Shown: piece after piece, positions 22,206 to 31,863 of the stretch | Layout of the letters: each line of letters starts with the position of its first letter | How positions within the stretch are numbered: the stretch's first letter is position 1 | Origin: a virus | Reading direction: 5' to 3' (one strand) | Length of the DNA: 34,574 bases | Virus record (IMG/VR): IMGVR_UViG_3300009285_016361 | Location: 1 to 34,574 of that record | Program-made: the position numbers and the translations under genes | The notes under the pieces: model-generated | Databases searched by the model: none | The model's input: the letters and a program-made list of their open reading frames with translations, nothing else | What the model was told of the DNA's origin: nothing

Positions 22206-22262
22206 GCCCGCCAGACCAATCGTGTGGGGCTTTCAAAGGCAAGGTGGCAAGGTAACACCTTG
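22204..22262 (+). other. Two hairpins between adaptor and nozzle genes
   Basis: AAGCCC at 22204-22209 pairs with GGGCTT at 22227-22232, and CAAGGTG at 22240-22246 pairs with CACCTTG at 22256-22262 (nine-base loop). The 76-base gap has no T tract, so these are probably mRNA structures. They may tune how much of the downstream protein is made. Confidence 0.35.
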
Positions 22263-22281
22263 AAATTGCATAAAGAAAAAT

Positions 22282-23745
22282 ATGGCACTAAACGCTTACA
22301 GAATACAAGGCTACCGAGGAGGGATCGCCGACGATCCCTACAAAGGAGTGCGTGAAGCATTCCGCTTCGGCTATGGCTTAAATATCCGAGGCGAAGAAAA
22401 CACCCTCAAATGCAACCAGGCGCTCAAAGCAGACCTGGGCAATGAGGTAATTGTTGATTTGATTTTATTCTTCGTTCCCGCCTCCAACGGACAGCTTTAT
22501 GGCTTCGGCGACACAGGAAAGGTATACAGGAAAGCTACCCCCACCTCAGCATGGGAATTGGTATATACAGACGCCAACGGCAAGATCACAGGCGCTTCCG
22601 AATATACCAACGATGACGGATCGGGAAGCAACTATGTTCCCTACCTTTACTGGTTCACCGAAACCAACGCAAGCAGAATCCTGCTGAGTAAAGCTGATGA
22701 GAATAACTGGGCAACCGATGTCGAACACAACTGGCAGACATTAAATGGCGATCCCGCCTGGCACACGGCAATAGAAGCTCTAGGTGTGCTTTTGATTTGT
22801 GACGCCCAAAACCTGGCAATGGTCGACTATGAGGGAGGCTTCAATCTTGAAGCCCTGGATGTTCCCAAAGGACACCGCCACAAAGCGTTGCTGAGCCAAG
22901 ATCAGCTGGTGCTTGTCGGATCGCACAAAGGAAGCAATGTAGAACAGGGCTGGCTGTGGACATGGGACAAAATCCAACCATCATGGATTCAAAGACGCAT
23001 GGTCGCAGAAAAAGGCGTCAACGCTATGCTCCAGGGCGAGTTCCTGACAATTCAAGCAGGAATAAAAGGAGCGCTCTACTTCTGGGACACGGCAACTTTA
23101 ATGAGGATCAAGAAATTCCCAGGAGAATACGGCTGGGTCAACCCAGGAGGTGTCTGCAACCTCGGAGGGCTACCTCTCTACGGACTAAACGGCAGCGATA
23201 AGTGCGGAGTTTATTCCTACGGCAGGCTAAACAAGAACGATCCCTATGCGCTGAATCTGGAGTATGTCCCCTCGCACGGCAAGTTTGAGGACGTCACAAT
23301 CGGAGCGCTGACAGTTTATGGCGACGACTTGTTCGTCTCAACCCAGGACGGCGCAGAGTTTGGCGTCGACACCATCGATGAAGCCAACAAAGCAGAGGGC
23401 AGATTCGAAGGGTTGGTATTTGACGGCGGAGAGAGCTTCACTCAAAAAGGATTCAGACACATAAAACTGGTAACCAAGCCCCTGCCAGCCGACTGTAGCA
23501 TCGAGATATTTTACAAGGTCAACCAGGAAGCGGTGTGGAAGGTGGCAACCATGCAGGACGAATCGGAGCTTTTCGATAAAGTCGGGCAGACAAAAGCGGT
23601 ATTTACCATCGAAACAGGAGGCGACGAAGACAATCCAGGCGAGGGCGAAGAATACGAGCTGGCAATGAGCCTGCATCCCAACGGCAACGACACACCAGAC
23701 ATTATATCGGCGACAACTTATTTCGAGCCATTAGGCATTTTATAA
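22282..23745 (+). CDS. Tail nozzle-like protein (beta-propeller pattern)
   Basis: The 487-residue protein has repeated short beta blades (NGQLYGFGDTGKVYRK, YVPYLYWFTETNASRIL, GALYFWDTATLMRIKKF, LPLYGLNGSDKCGVYSYG, GDDLFVSTQDG), a pattern that fits a beta propeller. Short-tailed phages use such a protein as the nozzle below the adaptor (gp10-like of P22). The N-terminal GGIADDPYKGVREAFRFGYGLNIR resembles the start of such tail proteins. It follows the adaptor candidate by 76 bases. The call is moderate and rests on pattern and order. Confidence 0.75.
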   Translation: MALNAYRIQGYRGGIADDPYKGVREAFRFGYGLNIRGEENTLKCNQALKADLGNEVIVDLILFFVPASNGQLYGFGDTGKVYRKATPTSAWELVYTDANGKITGASEYTNDDGSGSNYVPYLYWFTETNASRILLSKADENNWATDVEHNWQTLNGDPAWHTAIEALGVLLICDAQNLAMVDYEGGFNLEALDVPKGHRHKALLSQDQLVLVGSHKGSNVEQGWLWTWDKIQPSWIQRRMVAEKGVNAMLQGEFLTIQAGIKGALYFWDTATLMRIKKFPGEYGWVNPGGVCNLGGLPLYGLNGSDKCGVYSYGRLNKNDPYALNLEYVPSHGKFEDVTIGALTVYGDDLFVSTQDGAEFGVDTIDEANKAEGRFEGLVFDGGESFTQKGFRHIKLVTKPLPADCSIEIFYKVNQEAVWKVATMQDESELFDKVGQTKAVFTIETGGDEDNPGEGEEYELAMSLHPNGNDTPDIISATTYFEPLGIL

Positions 23746-23749
23746 AACT

Positions 23750-25081
23750 ATGTCACTAACAGATCAAATCAAAAAAGTATTCGGCAACCAGGAAGTGGCA
23801 GATCAGCCATTTCCTGAAGTGCAAACGCATACTCACAACGGCATAGACTCTGTGCCGTTAGCACCGCAGTCGGTAGGAAGCGTGCAGCTTAAAAGTAATT
23901 CAGTTGGTGATAGCAACCTCATAGATTTATCGGTGACCGAGGAGAAGCTGGCAGCTCTAGCCGTCGCCACAGGCAAGATAAAAGACGACGCCATAACAGC
24001 AGCCAAAGTGTGGAAAGGCGGAGCTGTTATCACTCTATCTGCCCAAATGGGAGAAGCGGTCATCGGCACAGCTCACATCCAGGACGCAGCAATTATAAAC
24101 GCTAAAATTGGCAATCTAGAGGTCGGCAACAGCAAATTGATGAATGCCTCCATCAGTACGGCAAAGATTCAAGACCTGGCAGTGACCAACGCAGAGATAG
24201 CCAACGAAACAATTACCAATTCAAAAATTGGCATGCTTCAGGTCGGAAACTCCAGAATCATGGAAGCAGCGATAAGCACCGCTAAAATCCAAGACCTAGC
24301 GGTAACCTGGGCGCAGATCGGAAACCTAGCCGTAGGTAACAGCAAGATTATGAACGCATCGATCTCGACAGCCAAGATTCAGGACTTGGCTGTAACCGAT
24401 GCAGAAGTAGCCAACCTGAATGCAGGGAAAATAACCACAGGATCGATGTCAGCCGAAAGAATCTACGGAGGGATTGCTTACCTCACTAGCCTAAATATCA
24501 TGATGTGCGGAATGCAGGCACTCAATGTGGCAGGCAATATCAACAAAACAGGCTGGTGCAATTTTACGATTCCCCACCCACTGCAAAAAGGAAAACTGCT
24601 GGTTTATACAGGCATCGAAGCAGCAGAAGTGTTGCTCGTTCATAGAGGATCAGACAGGCTGATAAACGGCGAAAGGAAGATAGCCTTCCCCGCCCACTTC
24701 CCAGCAGTAAGCGACGCCAGGAATGTGACCGCCTATGTGACACCCAGAGAAGACTGCAAAGGATTGTTCGTCAAAGAGGTCGATAAAACCCACCTGATGG
24801 TCAAAGAAAGCGCTGGAGGCAACTCAAACACTGCCTTTGACTTTATCGTTTTTACAATCAGAGACGGCGCATTCGACAAAGAATTCGAGCCAGAGGGAGA
24901 GATCATTGTCAAAGAAGCAGACGAAACCGAGGAGTCATTCAAAAAGAGATATTTCGATCATCGGGTCAAGCAAATTAGGAAAGCGGGCGGATCGGATGTT
25001 AACAAAAAAGTTACTGATTTTTCTAGGGCGTGGCAAACCAACCCTGGAGTCATAAAGGAGGCATATGTTCAACCAAACTAA
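23750..25081 (+). CDS. Tail fibre or spike protein with tandem repeats
   Basis: The 443-residue protein begins with an anchoring-type region including HTHNG (27-31), followed by repeated ISTAKIQDLAVT units in the first half and a more globular C-terminal part (about 240-400). Repeats with regular Ile/Val/Ala every few residues are typical of trimeric beta-helical fibres. The C-terminal domain could bind receptor. The next gene overlaps its last 17 bases and has its ribosome binding site there. Position after the nozzle candidate supports a fibre role. Receptor specificity cannot be read. Confidence 0.78.
   Translation: MSLTDQIKKVFGNQEVADQPFPEVQTHTHNGIDSVPLAPQSVGSVQLKSNSVGDSNLIDLSVTEEKLAALAVATGKIKDDAITAAKVWKGGAVITLSAQMGEAVIGTAHIQDAAIINAKIGNLEVGNSKLMNASISTAKIQDLAVTNAEIANETITNSKIGMLQVGNSRIMEAAISTAKIQDLAVTWAQIGNLAVGNSKIMNASISTAKIQDLAVTDAEVANLNAGKITTGSMSAERIYGGIAYLTSLNIMMCGMQALNVAGNINKTGWCNFTIPHPLQKGKLLVYTGIEAAEVLLVHRGSDRLINGERKIAFPAHFPAVSDARNVTAYVTPREDCKGLFVKEVDKTHLMVKESAGGNSNTAFDFIVFTIRDGAFDKEFEPEGEIIVKEADETEESFKKRYFDHRVKQIRKAGGSDVNKKVTDFSRAWQTNPGVIKEAYVQPN
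24104..24403 (+). repeat. Three coding repeats in the fibre
   Basis: Units of 30-40 residues recur at residues 119, 159 and 189 with consensus IGN-L-x-VGNSK-[IL]-M-[NE]-A-x-ISTAKIQDLAVT. ISTAKIQDLAVT is identical in all three. The first unit is longer by about 10 residues (NAEIANETITNSK). The DNA is diverged more than the protein, so the repeats are old or under protein-level selection. Confidence 0.75.
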
Positions 25082-25298
25082 AAAACTCAAAAAAGAAGAC
25101 CTGATCGAATTGCAGGAAAAAGCCAAGCTGGTCAGACAGCACATCGCCATAAGCCAAGCACTCGAAGTCCAGAAAAATGTCTGGTTAGTGAGCCTGTTCT
25201 CGAAATACGGCTTAGACGGCAATAAAGAGTGGAGCTTTAACCTAGTCACAGGAGTAATTACAGAAGTAAAACAACCAATGAAAGGAGGTGAAAAATAA
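25065..25298 (+). CDS. Hypothetical small protein, 77 residues
   Basis: Starts with a good ribosome binding site (AAAGGAGGC before ATG), overlapping the fibre gene by 17 bases. The product is charged and helical with a middle segment LVRQHIAISQALEVQKNVWLV and a C-terminal beta part (WSFNLVTGVITEV). Its location next to the fibre suggests a fibre chaperone or tail component. Its last bases hold the strong ribosome binding site of the next gene. Confidence 0.7.
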   Translation: MFNQTKKLKKEDLIELQEKAKLVRQHIAISQALEVQKNVWLVSLFSKYGLDGNKEWSFNLVTGVITEVKQPMKGGEK

Positions 25299-25299
25299 C

Positions 25300-26361
25300 A
25301 TGGCAGACGCAAAACAATACGGCGGATGGTATGACAACCCAGCTACTGGTAAAAACCAAAGGTGGTGGGGTGAAAACATCTGGACTGGCGGAGAAGAACC
25401 AGCCAAACAGCAATCAGCAGGAAGCCTAGCCACAGGGCTAAGTAGCTTGGGTGGTGGTAGCAATTTATTCGGCTATGACCTGCCGACGCTACAGACCAAC
25501 TTCCAGGATACCTACGGCAAACTGCAGGGAGCGGAATCAGAGTTGCAAGGCTATCAAACCAGGCGCTATGAGGAGGAGTACGGCAAATCAGGACTGGAAG
25601 GAGTCAAAGGTGAAATCGACACCCTGGATACTAGCATCGCCACTGAAAAGAACCTAAGAGACGAATCAGTATCCAAAGTTCGAAAGAACCCAGGATACTC
25701 AGCAGCCACAATCACAGGAGAAACAGGCGAAATTCAAAGACTCGCCAACGCCAAGATTAACAACTTGATCGATGAGAGAAACACGAAAGCAGGAACTTAT
25801 AACGCCAAACTCGGTGAGATCACCAATAAAGTTGGCATGGAGACAAAAGACAAAGAATCGACAGTCAACAGCATGCGCTACAACCTGCAATTCCTAGGAG
25901 GTTTATTGCAAACCTACCAGACAGCAAGAACGCAAGAATTATCAGCTCAAGCCGAGACAGGTAGATGGGAAAAAGAGTTCGAACTAAAACTCTACGAAGC
26001 ACAGACAGGCAGAATCAACGCCAGCAAAGGCGGATCGGGAGCAAGCCAACAGCAAGTCAAAGACGCCTGGGGCAACATAGTTGGATATTTTGACCCATCA
26101 ACTGGAAAAACAACCTACTACGAAGCAGAAGGAGGCGGGACAGCAGCGACAACACAAGCAATCCCATCAGCAGGACTAAACATGAAGATCAGAGACGCAT
26201 GGAAGCAAGGATACACGCCAGACCAGCTAAAGAGCGCCTATGGACAAGCAGTCACTGACAAAGGAGAGAGTGTCTCAAGCATCATCGACGAAGAATGGAA
26301 TATCAAAAACGCAACTGGTGTCGGTGGCTTCCTAGGCAGATTGTTCAGGTTAGGAGTTTAA
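25300..26361 (+). CDS. Putative internal or tail virion protein
   Basis: The frame opens with GTG at 25288, but AAAGGAGGTG lies at 25282-25291, so the ATG at 25300 is the better start (353 residues). Residues about 60-215 form a long charged coiled coil with GEIDTLDTSIATEKNLRDE and YNLQFLGGLLQTYQTART. The N-terminus is Gly/Trp-rich and the C-terminal part contains a DAWGNIVGYFDPSTG beta hairpin and a helical end (GGFLGRLFRLGV). Its place before the giant polyvalent gene suits an internal or ejection protein. Confidence 0.73.
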   Translation: MADAKQYGGWYDNPATGKNQRWWGENIWTGGEEPAKQQSAGSLATGLSSLGGGSNLFGYDLPTLQTNFQDTYGKLQGAESELQGYQTRRYEEEYGKSGLEGVKGEIDTLDTSIATEKNLRDESVSKVRKNPGYSAATITGETGEIQRLANAKINNLIDERNTKAGTYNAKLGEITNKVGMETKDKESTVNSMRYNLQFLGGLLQTYQTARTQELSAQAETGRWEKEFELKLYEAQTGRINASKGGSGASQQQVKDAWGNIVGYFDPSTGKTTYYEAEGGGTAATTQAIPSAGLNMKIRDAWKQGYTPDQLKSAYGQAVTDKGESVSSIIDEEWNIKNATGVGGFLGRLFRLGV

Positions 26362-26418
26362 CGACCCCCAAACCAGCTGATGCCATGAAGCCCATCGAAA
26401 GAAGGGATTAAAAATACT

Positions 26419-29400
26419 ATGCCAAGCTTTTTAGATCAACTAAAAACAAACATACTAAGCCCTATCGAGAAGGGAGTATCTTCTATGGGAAAAACCCTGG
26501 GGGATATTTTCAAGCCAGTAGGAACGACAGCAAGCAACCTCTTCAAGCCAATAGCCGAGCTGGGCAGACAATCCGAATATGCGATTCCAGGAGACAAAGG
26601 CGGAAGCTACAAACCATACGAGAATCTCTGGGTAGAAACCGCAGCTCAAACCTTCGGGATCGGTGCAAGAGAGTCAGGATTCTGGGAACGGCTACCAAGC
26701 GCCACAATAGGCGCACTCGGAGGAGCTGGCACAGGACTCGCCAAAGCATTCACCTTCGGCTGGTGGAATCCAGAGATTAAATACGCCGACGACACTGCAG
26801 AGATGGCAGCAAAAATGACCGATGTCGAATTTAACATCATCGGCACTGTCGGAACATTCCTGGTGGGCGGTGGACTGGTAACAGGCGCAGCAAAAGGTAT
26901 CCCTGCAGTCGCCAGATTTGCCAGAATTGCACCCAAAACTTTCTCACTCTTAACCAACGGACTAACCTTCGCAGGTCTAGGTCAGATTCAAAAAGAAGAA
27001 TTTTATAAAGACGCAAAACAGCGTGCTACAGATTTTGGAGCTGACTTCGCTCTGGGAGGGGCATTCTCAATAGCGGGCATGAAACCCAGCTACTTCAAAT
27101 CAACAGGGATCATCGCACCCGCAGCCTATGTCACCTCGCTTATAAAAGGCGACTCACCAGAAGACGCTCTGAAAAACACGGCAGCAGTCGTGGCACTCCA
27201 CTCCGCTAACTTCGCCGTCGCCAAAGCATTCCCATCACAGGCAGCACAACTACAGAAGAACATGGAGAAAGCAGCCAGTGAGCAATTATCGATCACTAAA
27301 AAGCAGGCATTCGACTATCTCGGAGTCAACGAGAAAGCAAGTGCCGATCAGATCAAAACCGCATGGAAACAAAAAGTCATCGAAATAACTAAAACATTCC
27401 CAGCTCAAGCCCAGCAGACACCACAGCAGGCAGGGCAATTCAACCAGGCGTGGAATACAGCCAACAGAGCCTATGAGTTTTTAGCAAAAGTACAAAACCC
27501 GACAGGCTACACAGGCAAAACATTCAAACAAGAATTTAATGACTTATTCTACGAACTCTGGGTAAAAGTCCCAGACAAAAGAGCGCTGGTCTTAAGCACC
27601 ATCCGCAATATGCCAGCAGGACTCTCGATCCGTGCCACTCTAAGCACCGAACAACGAGCTGAAGTTATAAAAGGATTGGGAGGAGAAGAAGCCAAAACGA
27701 AATTCGGACTAACTGCAGGCAAGCTCTCAGATCAGGATTTAATCAACCTGGCAAAAGAACAAAAAATTGCAGTGACACCATCAAAGGGAACGCCAGAACA
27801 AGCAATCGCCGAGGTAGCGAAAGCTCCTGAGACAACCCAGCCAACAGTCGAAAGAACTGAAATCTGGAATGTACCAGGAGATCTTATGCCAGCAAGAGGA
27901 AAACCCACTTGGAAGCACAGCAAAATGCTCTGGAATACCATGCGCAATCAATTCGGCATGACCAACACCTGGAGTAAAGACATCACCAAAAACAAAGGGG
28001 CGGTCTCGTGGATTATCGACACTCTCGAAAACGGACTATCAAGCACCAAAGACCTAATGACCGAAGCCAGGAAAACTAAAGGGGTGCGAATGGACAGCCA
28101 TCAGTATAAAAAACTCTACGCCATGTTTAAGTCGCACGACTACGACATCGAAGGCTACAAAAAAGTGATGGCAACTCTGAAAGGTCTCAAACCCGCAGTG
28201 GTAGAAAAAACTGTCGAAGCACCGAAAACTGTGCCAGTAACCCCAGCCACGCCTGAAGTGCCAGTGGCACAGAAACCAGCAGAGATGGTAGAAACTGCGC
28301 CACCTGCGGTAACACCTAAAATCCCAGCAAAAGCAGAGGTAAAACCAACAGAGGAAGCGGTCACTCTTTATCACGGCACAACACCAGAAAACGCTACAGC
28401 GATCCAAAAAACAGGCTTCGAAATCAAACCGCCAGTTCACGGCAGACAAGTAATCGGAGAGGGCGTCTATCTCACCCCTACCAAAGAGGAAGCAGCCACC
28501 TTCGGCAAAGAGATAATCGAGACAACACTCAAACCAGGAGTAAAAATCCTACGACTCAATGATCCAGGAGAATACCATCAGCTCTGGCAAAAAGTGGCAA
28601 AAGAGTCAGAAGCATTCGGAGCAAAAGAAGTGAACATGGACAAAGCTATGAGCGACTGGCTGAAAATGCGGGGCTATGGCGGGATCGAGGTAAAAGGCTT
28701 CGGAGCAAAAGGAGAAACTTATATCTCGGTCTTCGATCCAAAAAACATCGAGATTAAAACAACCAAGCCACCAGATGTAGCACCTGCCAAAGAAGTGACG
28801 GCAAAACCAGCAACAGTAACGCCAGGCAAAGTGAGTCCGCAAGTCGAGCAATTGCAGTTGAAAAAAGATGCTCTCGAAAAACTGCGCTACGCCAACCCAG
28901 GCGACGACAAAATCGTCCAAGCCATTAAAAAGATTGATGGTCAGATCGCCCAACAATTCACAGCTCAGGAACAAAAAGCAGCAAAGGCAGAGGAAATAAG
29001 ACTCAAATACAGCCCAGAGGAAAAAGAGCTTCTGGAAGCGGAGCGAGTCCCAAGTGTCGGTGAAATTCTCAAGAGCGAAGACTATCTGAAAAAATTCAAA
29101 GACAGGATGGAGGGTAAGGTCAAAGCACCCAAGAAAATGCGTGCTGATGAAATGGTAACTCCTCCATCGGGAAGCGCACCACGTCCGCCAAAAGAAGACG
29201 CCATCGATCAAGCCCCTCCTCCGATAGAAGGTAGCGCCCTGGAGGAAATCGACAAAATGGTCGGCACACTAAGCAAAAAACAACAACTCGGCGACTGGCT
29301 CAAAGGGGTCAAGCCCTGGTTTAGCAGAAAGTTCACTGATCGGTATGCTCCCATGAAGCAGTTCGAGGAAAATGTAAGCAAACTGCAAGGGCAACCAATA

Positions 29401-31848
29401 GATATCAACTCCAGCCCCTACATCGCAGCCAGGTTATACGCAGGCAGATTCGGGACAATAGAGGTCGCCTTCCGAGATTTGCAAAGGATCGTAACGCCAG
29501 TGAGGAAATTCCGAGCCGACTTCACCCGCTATGTCCTGGCGCAGCGTGCCATTGAAAGAGCCGAGCGAGGCTTTGATAACCCAGCAGGTGTGACCAAAGA
29601 GACAGGAGAACAAGCACTCACTGAGCTGAAAACCAAAGTCAGTGAAAAAGTATATAAGCAGTTCGAACAAGCAGGACAAGCGATCCAAAACTGGTCGATA
29701 CGAGAAATCCTCGAACCGATGCGAGACACAGGACTTATAAGCAAAAAGGCATTCAACTCGATAGTCGAAAAGAACAAGCACTGGATGCCGTTCCATGTCC
29801 TCGACTACCTGCCAGACCAACACCAGATGGATCAAATGCAGTCGGGCAGCGAAACATTCTCGGTAGGAAAACAAGGCATCATCAAAGGACTGAAGGGAAC
29901 GGAAAAACAAGTCCGTGATCCCTTCGAATCGATAATCGACAACATCACCAAAGCGGTGAGTTTGGTAAAACGAAACGAAGTCGCCAGGAAATTCATCGAC
30001 CTGAGAAAGAGCCACCCAATAGCCAGCGAATCAATAAAATATCTGCACGGCGACGCCAAAGCGCCGAGAGACTGGGATACGATCAGCGTATTTATAAACG
30101 GCAAAGCGACACGCTGGGCAATACCAAAAGACCTCTCCGAAGCGATGCACGCCCTCAGCCCAGCCGAAGCGGGCATCATGGGTAAATTAGCACTGGCATC
30201 GACCAAAGCCTTCAAAGCAGGCACAACCACGCTGTATATTCCCTTCACCTTAAGCAATGCGATCAGGGACTACCAGACCGCATCGGTAGTGGCAAAGTGG
30301 GGCTTCAACCCAGCTAACTGGGTGTCGGGTTTCTATGACGGACTGAAAGGGGCATTCAAGTGGGAGTCCAAACCCTACGAAGACTTCATGAAAAACCAGG
30401 GAGGATACGGAGGCTACATCGGCAACGCCAGGCAAATCTCAATTGCCTCAAAAGAATTATTCACCCCCAGCTGGTGGACAAAAACCAAAGCTGTAATCAA
30501 CCCGTTCAATCTGATCAGCAACTTCTCGGAAGCGGTAGAACTCGCACCGAGACTGGGCATTTATAAAAAAGGCATTGCCAAACCAGGAGTGACGACAACC
30601 GAGGCAGCCTTCGAAGCCCGAAACGCCACAGTCGACTTCGCAAAATCAGGCACAGAGATGCGGATTATCAACCAATGGATTCCCTTCGTGAACGCCAGAT
30701 GGCAAGGACTCCTCCGAGTAAAAGACGCCTTCAAAGAGCATCCGTTCAAGTCGGCATTAAAAGCAATGGCACTCATGGTGATACCAGGAATAGCGACCTA
30801 CTTTTACAACATTCTCAACCACGAAGAACTGTGGGACGACATCCCACAGTGGGCAAAGGATCAGTATTTTATTATCATTCTCGGCTCGGAGCTGGATGAG
30901 GATGGCAAGACAGTCCCGAAAGTGTTGCAGATTCCCAAAGGCGACATGGGTGCAATTTTCTTCAACCCGCTGATGTATGCCTTCGAATATACCAGGAAGA
31001 AAGAGCCAAGCAATGTTCTGAAACTGGCAGTCGAATGGACAAGCCAGCTCTCACCGATCCCCTTCAGCAGGGATGGTGAACTATCAGGTAGTGCATTCCT
31101 GGCAGGAGCGCTCCCGCCAGCCTTGAAAACCCTAGTCGAAGAAGTCACCAACACAAATCTATTTACAGGTTTCCCGCTGATTCCAAGAAAACTGGAGAAG
31201 GTTGCACCAACCGAGCAATACAATGAAAACACACCAGCGCTGATGGTGGCACTGGGACGAGCCGTCGGCGCAAGCCCGATGAGAATCTCCCATGTCCTAA
31301 GCGGGCTACTCGGCTCAAGCAGTAGATATGTCTACGATCCAGCCGATGTCTTCGGAGCATCAGTGAAAAGATTTGTCAGAACCCAGGGAGGGGCAAAGGA
31401 GCAGGCAGCCTGGCAAGTAAAAGACGACGCCGAGATAGGCTATAACACCGCCAGAATCCAGGTGCAAAAAGCATTGCAGGCAGGCAATCTACAGCAAGCC
31501 CAAAAACTGGCAACCGACTGGAACGCCAAAGTCCAACTGGCGATCCCCCAGATCGTGCCTTTATTATTCGCCGACGATCCAAAAGAAGCGGTGAGCTTCC
31601 AGAAAAGCGTGATGTTTGACGCAGCCGACCTGCAACGGCTGATGAAGCTAAACGCTCCACCAACAAAACCAGGATCGGCGCTCAAACCACCTGGTGGGGC
31701 TGTTAACGCACCGAGCAACCAAAACGACCCATTGGGACTGATGGGAGGCAAAAGCCCAGCTCAACCCGCTCAGCAGCCAACGATGGGGCAAATGTTCCCG
31801 ACTGGCGGAGGAACAGTTAAAAGTGATCCGCTAGGACTGTTTAAGTAA
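26419..31848 (+). CDS. Giant polyvalent protein with ART and J-like domains
   Basis: The 1809-residue protein is a mosaic typical of phage polyvalent proteins, which are packaged and injected with the DNA. Regions: a hydrophobic Gly-rich N-terminal part with possible membrane segments (about 90-190), a J-like domain (about 291-356), a variable region, an ADP-ribosyltransferase-like domain (about 648-780, with H652 in YHGT, Y684 in GVYLT and E767 in ETYISVF), coiled coil (about 805-905) and a long C-terminal LPD38-like region (about 1000-1620, including RNATVDFAKSGTEMR and INQWIPFVNARWQG). The J-like domain lacks the HPD tripeptide. The gene ends 15 bases before the endolysin. The protein would act inside the cell at infection. 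Confidence 0.9.
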   Translation: MPSFLDQLKTNILSPIEKGVSSMGKTLGDIFKPVGTTASNLFKPIAELGRQSEYAIPGDKGGSYKPYENLWVETAAQTFGIGARESGFWERLPSATIGALGGAGTGLAKAFTFGWWNPEIKYADDTAEMAAKMTDVEFNIIGTVGTFLVGGGLVTGAAKGIPAVARFARIAPKTFSLLTNGLTFAGLGQIQKEEFYKDAKQRATDFGADFALGGAFSIAGMKPSYFKSTGIIAPAAYVTSLIKGDSPEDALKNTAAVVALHSANFAVAKAFPSQAAQLQKNMEKAASEQLSITKKQAFDYLGVNEKASADQIKTAWKQKVIEITKTFPAQAQQTPQQAGQFNQAWNTANRAYEFLAKVQNPTGYTGKTFKQEFNDLFYELWVKVPDKRALVLSTIRNMPAGLSIRATLSTEQRAEVIKGLGGEEAKTKFGLTAGKLSDQDLINLAKEQKIAVTPSKGTPEQAIAEVAKAPETTQPTVERTEIWNVPGDLMPARGKPTWKHSKMLWNTMRNQFGMTNTWSKDITKNKGAVSWIIDTLENGLSSTKDLMTEARKTKGVRMDSHQYKKLYAMFKSHDYDIEGYKKVMATLKGLKPAVVEKTVEAPKTVPVTPATPEVPVAQKPAEMVETAPPAVTPKIPAKAEVKPTEEAVTLYHGTTPENATAIQKTGFEIKPPVHGRQVIGEGVYLTPTKEEAATFGKEIIETTLKPGVKILRLNDPGEYHQLWQKVAKESEAFGAKEVNMDKAMSDWLKMRGYGGIEVKGFGAKGETYISVFDPKNIEIKTTKPPDVAPAKEVTAKPATVTPGKVSPQVEQLQLKKDALEKLRYANPGDDKIVQAIKKIDGQIAQQFTAQEQKAAKAEEIRLKYSPEEKELLEAERVPSVGEILKSEDYLKKFKDRMEGKVKAPKKMRADEMVTPPSGSAPRPPKEDAIDQAPPPIEGSALEEIDKMVGTLSKKQQLGDWLKGVKPWFSRKFTDRYAPMKQFEENVSKLQGQPIDINSSPYIAARLYAGRFGTIEVAFRDLQRIVTPVRKFRADFTRYVLAQRAIERAERGFDNPAGVTKETGEQALTELKTKVSEKVYKQFEQAGQAIQNWSIREILEPMRDTGLISKKAFNSIVEKNKHWMPFHVLDYLPDQHQMDQMQSGSETFSVGKQGIIKGLKGTEKQVRDPFESIIDNITKAVSLVKRNEVARKFIDLRKSHPIASESIKYLHGDAKAPRDWDTISVFINGKATRWAIPKDLSEAMHALSPAEAGIMGKLALASTKAFKAGTTTLYIPFTLSNAIRDYQTASVVAKWGFNPANWVSGFYDGLKGAFKWESKPYEDFMKNQGGYGGYIGNARQISIASKELFTPSWWTKTKAVINPFNLISNFSEAVELAPRLGIYKKGIAKPGVTTTEAAFEARNATVDFAKSGTEMRIINQWIPFVNARWQGLLRVKDAFKEHPFKSALKAMALMVIPGIATYFYNILNHEELWDDIPQWAKDQYFIIILGSELDEDGKTVPKVLQIPKGDMGAIFFNPLMYAFEYTRKKEPSNVLKLAVEWTSQLSPIPFSRDGELSGSAFLAGALPPALKTLVEEVTNTNLFTGFPLIPRKLEKVAPTEQYNENTPALMVALGRAVGASPMRISHVLSGLLGSSSRYVYDPADVFGASVKRFVRTQGGAKEQAAWQVKDDAEIGYNTARIQVQKALQAGNLQQAQKLATDWNAKVQLAIPQIVPLLFADDPKEAVSFQKSVMFDAADLQRLMKLNAPPTKPGSALKPPGGAVNAPSNQNDPLGLMGGKSPAQPAQQPTMGQMFPTGGGTVKSDPLGLFK

Positions 31849-31863
31849 AGGAGAAAAAAAACT

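Noticed and set aside
24104-24403. CRISPR-like array in the fibre region
   Set aside because: The repeats are 90-120 bases apart, diverged in DNA and conserved in protein within an open frame, so they are coding repeats.
28606-30015. Long - strand open frames of 193-201 residues inside the polyvalent gene
   Set aside because: They are rich in Phe, Cys and Arg with no domain, have no ribosome binding site and lie opposite a clear + strand gene, so they are shadows of its codon use. The same applies to the frames opposite the nuclease (8267-8794) and the portal (11168-11689).
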